Shown piece by piece: positions 6,973 through 15,900 of a stretch of DNA of 17,355 bases (position 1 is the stretch's first letter; the number at the start of each line of letters is the position of its first letter). Origin of the DNA: Azoarcus sp031546845 (GTDB taxonomy: Bacteria > Pseudomonadota > Gammaproteobacteria > Burkholderiales > Rhodocyclaceae); assembly GCA_031546845.1 (NCBI GenBank), contig JAVBJT010000047.1, forward strand, positions 1-17,355. Direction: 5' to 3'. The position numbers and the translations under genes were made by a program. A model generated the notes under the pieces. It saw only the letters and a list, made by a program, of their open reading frames with translations, ran no database searches and was not told the DNA's origin.

Positions 6973-9900
6973 ATGGCACTCGATCTTGCTCAAGCACAAG
7001 CCCAATTGGCCGATCTGATTAGGGGCGCGTATTCAGCGGATGACCTGCTGAACTTGACACGGCAGGTGGACATTACTGCCGATGGCAGTGTGACCGTTCT
7101 GTATAGCGGTTTAGTCGGGGATACCAAAACTTCCACGATTGCCAGCGCAATGGCTTCCGACCCCGGCATCAGAGTCATCGATAAAACCATTGCGTCGAAA
7201 TTTTTGGCCTCTGATGACTTCATAGCAGCTTTGGGAGCGACCAAGGGATTGTCGCTTGACCAAATGCAACTTGATAGTCTTTGCAATTCAGACCAACTCG
7301 CATTAAAGAAAGGGCTTCTCAACTGGCTCTACGACGGTAAGTTAGGCCCGTGGGCACAGACATCCAAGCGGTTTGTCGAAGCGACGGTCGGCGAGGTCAG
7401 AATCATGACCACCTCGCCGCGCCTGAACAGCGTGCTATACGCAACCGAACTGCCAACGCTCCTTGAAAAGCTCCAAAACGGCACCAGCATTACCTCAGTC
7501 GACGGTCTGTCACGCGCCGACCTTCTCAAGATAGGCGCCTCGTATAGCACAAACTGGGTAGACGCGATGCGCAATGCGTTGCTTAACAACGCCATCACGC
7601 AGACCCACCTGAGCAAGCCGTCGCTCGGCAATTTCAGAGCCTATCTGGAACTTAGCTCAGAGGGCTTGAACAGGCTGTACAAAGAGGCCAATGCCGACGA
7701 ACTCAAGAAACTGTTCGATTACCAAGCTCCGTTCGAAGTGCCGCGTGCCGCCACCAGGGCGCTGAACAGGCTCGGTGTTATTGGCGCACTGGTCAGCTTG
7801 GGTCTGGTGACTACCCAGGCCGCTGCGGCGGAGGCTGCCGGCAACAGAGAAGAAGCCAAGGAAATCATGAAGCTGTGGGCTGTCGATGCGGGCGGTTCGA
7901 TGGCCGGCGAAGCCATCGGCGCCACGGTGGGGGCTGCCGCGCTGGCACTGGCCGCCGCCGCGGGCATTGTGATATCGGCGCCGGTAGCCGGTGCCGTGCT
8001 CATCGGCGCCGCCTTCATTGGCGGTATCTTTGGCGCCAACGGCGCCACTGAACTCTATGGGATGACCAAGGATCTGGATGAGGAGGGGCACATAAATTTG
8101 ATAGACGAGCTGGCGTACGTGCTGTTCGAGGAGAACTACACCATCACCAGCCCGCTGCCGGCCGACCTCAACGGCGACCGGCTGACGCTGGATGCGACGT
8201 ACCGCCGGGAGGACATCGTTAACAGAGCAAAGGAGAGCATCGCCTGGCGCTACGCTTTGCACAAGCTCAATCCTTTTGTGATTCCAGACGTTTCCTACGA
8301 CCGTCACAACACGGACGGCATCCTCGATCTCTACGACCCGGAGACCGGCGAGGGCGCGATGACGGAGGAGTACCTGCAAGACCGGGCGGCGATGATGATG
8401 TGGAAGATTCGCTACGACCGGGGGATGCAGGACGACGACGATGCGCCGCACGAAGGCGCCAAGCCCTATTACGAGGAATGGGACACCAGCCAGGTCGAGG
8501 GCAACTGGGACTTCGTGGATATGACGCTCAGGCCGGGCAGCGCGCCGCTGATGCTGGCCATCGATGGCCAGGGCCTTTCCCTATTCGATCACCAGGTTGT
8601 TTTCGGTTCCGAGAGAGCCGAGGCGATCAGCGGAGACGATGAATCCGACCGCCTCTACGGTGGCAAGGGCAACGATACCCTCAGCGGCGAGGACGGTAGG
8701 GATTACCTGGAAGGCGGCGCGGGCGAGGACCAGATTGGCGGCGGCGATGGCAACGATACGCTGCTTGGCGGCGCAGGCAACGATAAGCTCGACGGCGGCG
8801 AGGACGACGATACGCTCGACGGCGGCAAAGGCGATGACAAGCTCGAAGGCGGCAAGGGCAACGATACCCTGCTCGGCGATAGCGGCCTGGACAATTTTGA
8901 GGGCAAGGACGAACTGCTCGGCGGCGCCGGCAATGATTTTCTGGCCGGCAGCGCCGGCGATGACACCCTTAAGGGCGAAGACGACGACGACATCCTCGAT
9001 GGCGGCAAAGGCGACGACAAGCTCGAAGGCGGCAAGGGCAACGATACCCTGATCGGCGACAGCGACAACGACGAATTCGAGGGGAATGACGAGCTGTTTG
9101 GCGACGACGGCGACGACTTTCTTGCCGGCGATGCCGGCAAGGACACTCTGGACGGCGGTGATGGCGACGACTCGCTCGAAGGCGGCCTGGGCGAGGACAC
9201 GCTCAAGGGCGGCCTTGGCCACGACACCCTTTCCGGCGGCGGAGACAACGACAGCCTCGAAGGCGGCACGGGCCGCGACGCCCTCTTTGGCGATGACGGC
9301 AACGACACCCTCAAGGGCGAGAGCGACGACGACGTGCTCGACGGCGGCAAGGGCAACGACACCCTTTTGGGCGATGCCGGCAAGGACTTTCTCATCGGCG
9401 GCGAAGGCGCGGATCGCCTCGCAGGCGGTACAGACTACGACACCTACAAAGCCGACAGCCAGGACCGCATCAGGGACGATGATGGCAAGGGCATCGTCCT
9501 GTTCGGCAACTCTCCCCTGTTCGGTGGTACGCGCACCGATGCCGATCCCGCGAACACCTACCACGGCGGCGGCCACACCTATGTACTGGACGGCGTCACG
9601 CTGACCATCGACGGCGGGCTTATGATCGAGCAGTTCGCCAACGGCGATCTGCAGATCAACCTGCGCACCCTCGAAGACCCCGAAAAAGAAACTCCCAGCC
9701 TCGAAAGCGCTGAAAAAAACGCCTCGCCCATCATCCTCGATCTGGACGGCGACGGCATCGAAACCAACCCGCTTGCCGGCCAATACTACGACCTGGATGG
9801 CAATGGCCTTGCCGAGCGCACCGGCTGGGTACGCGCCGACGACGGGCTGCTCGCGCGCGACCTGGATAACGACGGACGCATTGGCACCGGCCAGGAGCTC

Positions 9901-12900
9901 TTCGGCAACCATACCGTGCTCAAAAACGGCGCAAGCGCGGCCAACGGTTTCGAGGCGCTGGCCGAACTGGACGACAACCTTAATGCCAGCGGCACCGTAG
10001 GCGACGGCAGAATCGACGCCAACGACAGCGCCTACGGCGAGTTGCGCCTGTGGCGTGACATCAACCAGAACGGCGTGAGCGATGCGGGTGAGTTGCAAAC
10101 CCTTGCCGCCGCGGGCGTCGCCTCCATTGCCACCGCCTACGCCACCAGCACCTACAAGGATGTCTACGGCCACCAGCACCGCCAGATCGGCACTTTTGAG
10201 CGCACCGACGGCGCCCAGGGCGCGGCCGTGGATGTGTGGTTCAAGATCGACGCCGCGCGACGGCAGAACACCGGCACCATCGAGCTTGGGCCGGATGTAG
10301 TGTTTCTGCCCAACGCCGAAGGCTTCGGCAAGGTGTACGACCTGCACCAGGCGATGGTGCTGGACCCCGCGCTCAAGGATTACCTTGCCCGCTACACGCA
10401 AGCGGCCACCAGTCCCACCGCCACCACCGCCGAACGCGATGCACGACTGGACGAACTGATCTACCGCTGGAGCGGCACCGAAGGCATCGACCCGCATGCG
10501 CGGGATTACAACGGCATCTCCCACTTCATCGATGCCCGCCAGATCGGCGCGCTCGAGGCGTTGGCCGGTCGCCCCTACCTGGGTATGCGCGGGCCCGACC
10601 CTTACATCAGCGCCTCGGCCGACCTGCGCGGCGAATATCAGAAGTTCAAACGCTACACCGCCACGCAAATCCTTGCGCAGACGAAATACGCCGACGATCT
10701 CGATGGCATTCTGCGTTCGCACCTGAGTTCGGACGCGCCGTTTATCGCCGTCGACTGGGCGCGGCTGCAAACCAAGCTCCAGGCGTTGCACACCGCCAAC
10801 GACAGTGCCCGCATCGTCGAACTCGTCGCCGTGCTCACCGACCTGGGTACTTACAACCCCACCTATCGTGCGGAAAAAACCGCTGCCTTCACCCTTATCG
10901 GCGCGGCCGACGCAACGCTGCTGCCCTACCTGAACCTTTCCGTGCGCGCTGGCGGCGCCGGCAACGACACCCTCAGCGGAGATGCCGGCGGCAGCCTCTT
11001 TCACGGCGGCGGCGGCGACGACCGCCTTACCGGACAACGCGGCGACGACAGCTACCGCTTCCTCCTCGGCGACGGCAACGACACTATTTGGGATTACGGC
11101 GGCAACGACCAGATTTTGTTCGGCGCCGGCATCACCGAAGAAAACCTCGTTTTCAGCCGCGACGCAAGCTCACTACGCATCGTCGTCCACGACGCCGCGG
11201 GCGCTCCCGCAGGCTCGATTCGCATCAACAGCGTTTTCGGCGGTAGCGCTGAGCCGAGCTACGGCGCTATCGAACAGATCCGCTTTATCGATGGCGCCAC
11301 ACTGACACTGGCGCAGATCCTCACGAGTATTCTCGCCAGTTCCATCAGCGACGGCAACGATACCCTTTACGGCACGCTGACGCATGACGTCATCGACGCG
11401 CGCGCGGGTAACGATAGTGTCCACGGCTACGCCGGCAACGACACGCTCATTGGCGCCGAAGGTAACGACACGCTGTACGGCGACGGCGATGACGACGCGC
11501 TTTCGGGCGGCAGCGGCGACGATATGCTCTACGGCGGCATTGGCCACGACCTGCTCGAAGGTGGTATGGGCAGAGACTATCTGTTCGGCGAAGACGGCGA
11601 CGACACGCTGGAAGGCGGTGCGGGCAACGACACGCTTTATGGCGGTAAAGGCGACGACACCTATCGCTTCGCCGCCGGCCACGGCAACGACACCATCGAC
11701 AGCAGCAGCAACGCCCCCGGCGCCAAGACCGACCGCATCGAGTTCGGCCCCGGCATCGACGCCCGAACGACCACCTTGAAACGTGAAGGCAGTGATTTGC
11801 TGATCGCTACCTCCGCCGCCGACAGTGTGCGCGTTACCGGCTACTTCGCCGCCGATCAGAGCGGCGGAAAGGCCGTCGAGCAGATCGCCTTTACCGGCGG
11901 CCCGACCTGGGGCATCGACGACGTCAAGCGCGCCCTGATCGCCCCCACCGCCGGCAACGATACCCTTATGGGCTACGCCGGCGACGATCTGCTTGAAGGG
12001 CGCGAAGGCAACGACCGGCTCTACGGAGAAGCGGGTAACGATACGCTCATTGGCGGTGTCGGCAACGACCAACTGAACGGCGGCACCGGCAACGATAGCT
12101 ACCGCTTCGACCCCGGCCACGGCCAGGACACCATCTACAACGAAGGAGGCTCGCAGCCCGGCAAGGTCGATCGCATCGAATTCGGCTCCGGCATCGCTGC
12201 GGGGGCCGTGCGCGTCACGCGTGAAAACGACGATCTGCTGCTCACGACCTCGGAGACCGATCGCGTGCGCGTGGCCGGCTACTTCGCCGGAGAGTCGTCA
12301 GGCTCCAGTTTTGTTGCCAACGGCTTCATCGAGGAAATCGCCTTTACCGGCGGGCCGACCTGGACCTTCGACAACATCAAGGCGCTGCTGCCGGCGCCCG
12401 GCGCGGGCGACGACATCATTCACGGCTACAGCGGCAACGATGCCATCGACGGACAGGGCGGCAACGACACTATTCGCGGCTACGGCGGCAGCGACACCCT
12501 TGCCGGTGGCGCTGGCAACGACAGCCTGTATGGCGGCGACGGCAGTGACCGGCTCGATGGTGGCGACGGTAGCGACGGCTTGTACGGCGAAGAGGGCGAC
12601 GACGCTCTCGACGGCGGCATGGGCAACGACTGGCTAGACGGCGGCTACGGCGCGGATAGCCTGACCGGCGGTGAGGGCAACGACACCCTCGTGGGCGGCT
12701 GGGGCAACGACACGCTTTCCGGCGGCGCCGGCAATGACAATCTGCGCGGTGACGAGGGCGACGACACTTATCTCGTCGATGCTGCTTCGGGCGTGGACTA
12801 CATCTACGACACCGGTGGCAACGACACGCTGCGATTCGCCGCAGGGATCACCCCCGAGCAGGTCATTCTCTACCGTTCGGACGACAATCTGGTCGTCGGT

Positions 12901-15900
12901 ATGGCCGGTGTGCCGTCGTTCCAGACCACGCTTTACGGCTATTTCATCGAGGGCGCCAACCGGATCGAACGCATTGCGTTCGCCGGCACCGAATGGAACG
13001 CCGACGACGTCGAGGCGCGGCTGTTCAGCGGCAACGCCGATACGCTCGTCGGCACGGCGGGCGACGATCTGTTCATCGTCGATTCGACCCGCGACGTCGT
13101 CATCGAAGCGCCCAATAGCGGCATCGATACCATCGAAACCTTTCTTTCCCGCAGACTCGACGACAACGTTGAGAACCTCACCCTAACCGGCCATTTCCCC
13201 TCCTGGGGCACCGGCAACGAGTTGGACAATGTGATCCGCGGCAATATTGCCGACAACATCCTCAACGGTCTGGCGGGCACGGATACCCTTATCGGCAGTG
13301 CGGGTAACGACACTTACATCGCCGAGATGTCGGATGTCATCGTCGAGCAGCCCGGCGAAGGCATCGATACCGTCCGTACCTCTTTCGTTATGGGTTACCA
13401 CAACTACACCCTGGCCCCTAACGTCGAAAACGTCACGCTGAGCGGCGAAACCCCGCCCATCTATTACGACTACCTCTACACCGTCACCGGTAACGAGCTG
13501 GACAACGTCATTACCGCCTCCCCCATCGCCCATTACCGCAGCATCTACGACGGCGGCGCGGGCGCGGACACGATGATCAGCCCGCACGGCGGCATCTTCC
13601 ACGTCGACAACCTCGGCGACCGCATCGTGTCCGATAGCACCTCCTGGGTGATCGCCACGCTCGACTGGACGCTGGATGCGACACTCGATCACCTCGAACT
13701 GAAGACCGGCTCCGCCGCGGCCAATGCCACCGGCAATGCGCGCAATAACGAGCTCAAGGGCAACCAGAACGACAACGTGCTCGTGGGGCTCGACGGCAAC
13801 GACACCCTCAACGGTTATCTCGGCGCGGACCGCTATATCGGCGGGCGCGGCGACGATACCTACCACGTCAATAGCGGGCGCTATTCAGTAGGGTACGCGC
13901 ACCCGTTTGTCGTTCAGGAGGCGGATGCCGTCATCGAAGACAGCATTATCGAGTTGGCTGGCGAAGGCACGGACACCGTCATCTCCACCTTCGACTACAC
14001 GCTCGGCGCCAACCTGGAGAACCTGACGCTGGACTCGTACAGATACGCATCCGAAACCGCCGCGTATTTTCTCCACCACGCCCGCATCGGCATCGGCAAT
14101 GCCTTGAACAACGTGATTACCGGCAACGACGGCGCCAACATTCTCGACGGCCGCGCGGGCGCGGACACGCTGATTGGCGGCGGCGGCGGCGATACCTACT
14201 ACGTGGACGATGCCGGCGACGTGATCGAGGAATACGGTGCTGGAGCCTACGAAGAGGACACCGTTGTCAGCACCATCGGCTACACGCTTGGCGCCACCCT
14301 TGAAAACCTGACCCTTGTCGGCACCGAAGGCGCCGAAGGACGCGGCAACGCGCTGAACAACCGCCTGGATGGCAGCCAGAACGGCGTGGCCGATACCCTT
14401 ATCGGCGGCCTGGGCGACGATACCTATGTGATCGGCGCGGGCGACACCTTCATCGAACAGGCGGGCGAAGGCGTCGACACCGTCGAGAGCGCGGGCGATA
14501 TCGACCTTGGCGGCGCGGTCTACACCCATATCGAAAACCTTACCCTCACCGGCACGGCGGGCGTCACCGGCACCGGCAACGCCGGCAACAACCGCCTGGA
14601 CGCCAGCCGCAACAGCGCCGCCGATACCCTCGCGGGCGGCCTGGGCGACGACACCTATCTGGTGGGCGCGGGCGACGTCATCGTTGAGGCCGCTGACGGC
14701 GGCGTGGATACCGCCTACATCGTCCTCACCCCCGGCGCCACCGAAATCTACCGGCTTGGCGAGCACGTCGAAAACGCTACCGTTGAAGACGCCGCCCTCG
14801 GCTACGGCGCCGGCTACGACAACTGGGGCATCATTGGCAACACCCAGGCCAACTGGCTCAAAGGCAACTGGGGCGACAACTTCCTTGACGGCGGCGGCGG
14901 CGCGGACACCCTCATCGGCTGGGGCGGCTCCGACACCTATGTGATCGACAGTGCGGACGACCTCATCATCGAAGACAGCGATGGTTACGAGCAGGAGGGC
15001 ACTGACACCGTCATTACCCAGTTTGACGGCTACACGCTGGGCTCCGGTCTGGAAAACCTCACCCTTGCCGATGGCGTCACAACCGGCAGCGGCAACGCCA
15101 AGGCCAACCTCATCACCGGCAACGCCGGCAACAATGTACTCAACGGCGGCGCCAGCAACGACACCCTCGTAGGCGGCGCGGGCGACGACACGCTAGACGG
15201 CGGTGTGGGCAACGACTCGATGATCGGCGGTGTGGGCAACGACACCTACCTCATCAACAGCAACACCGACCAGATTACTGAACTGGCCCTGGAGGGCATC
15301 GACACCGTCAAGAGCAGCGTCACCCACACCCTGGGCGTCAACGTCGAAAACCTCATCCTGCTCGGCGCAACCAACATCACCGGCAACGGCAACGAACTCG
15401 ACAATGTCATCGACGGCAGCCAGAACAGCGCTGGCAACAGCCTCAGAGGCGGCCTGGGTGATGACATCTACATCGTCGGTGCCGGGGACTCCATCACCGA
15501 AAGCGCCGGCGCGGGCACTGACACAGTCATCGCCAACCTCAACTGGACGACCCTGGCCACTAACGTCGAAAACCTCATCCTCATCGGTGAGGCCACCACT
15601 GGCAATGGCAACAGCGCCGCCAACACCCTCACCGGCAACGCACTCAACAACATCCTCGATGGCAAAGCCGGCGCCGACAAGATGATCGGCGGCGCGGGTG
15701 ACGACACCTACTACGTGGACAACGCCGACGACCGCGTCACCGAGCTGGCTGGCGAAGGTGTGGACACCGTCCTCGCCAGCGCCACCCACATCCTTGACGC
15801 CAACGTCGAGCACCTCACCCTCACCGGCAGCAGTTCCATCCACGGCACCGGCAACGAGCTGGCCAACCGCATCACCGGCAACGCCGGCCACAACACCCTC

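Noticed and set aside
7888..7911. Lipase GxSxG nucleophile elbow in the RTX N-terminal domain
   Set aside because: The sequence is GGSMAG; the residue two after Ser is Ala, not Gly, and no lipase context is seen around it.
8581..11037. An 818-codon open frame on the minus strand opposite the RTX gene
   Set aside because: It arises because repeated GGC/GAC/AAC-type codons leave the complementary frame free of stops. Its product is an Ala/Val/Gly-rich low-complexity mirror of the repeats, and the plus strand encodes a clear RTX protein. The minus-strand frames at 11173-12120, 13183-13866, 13885-14766 and 15193-16215 are rejected for the same reason.
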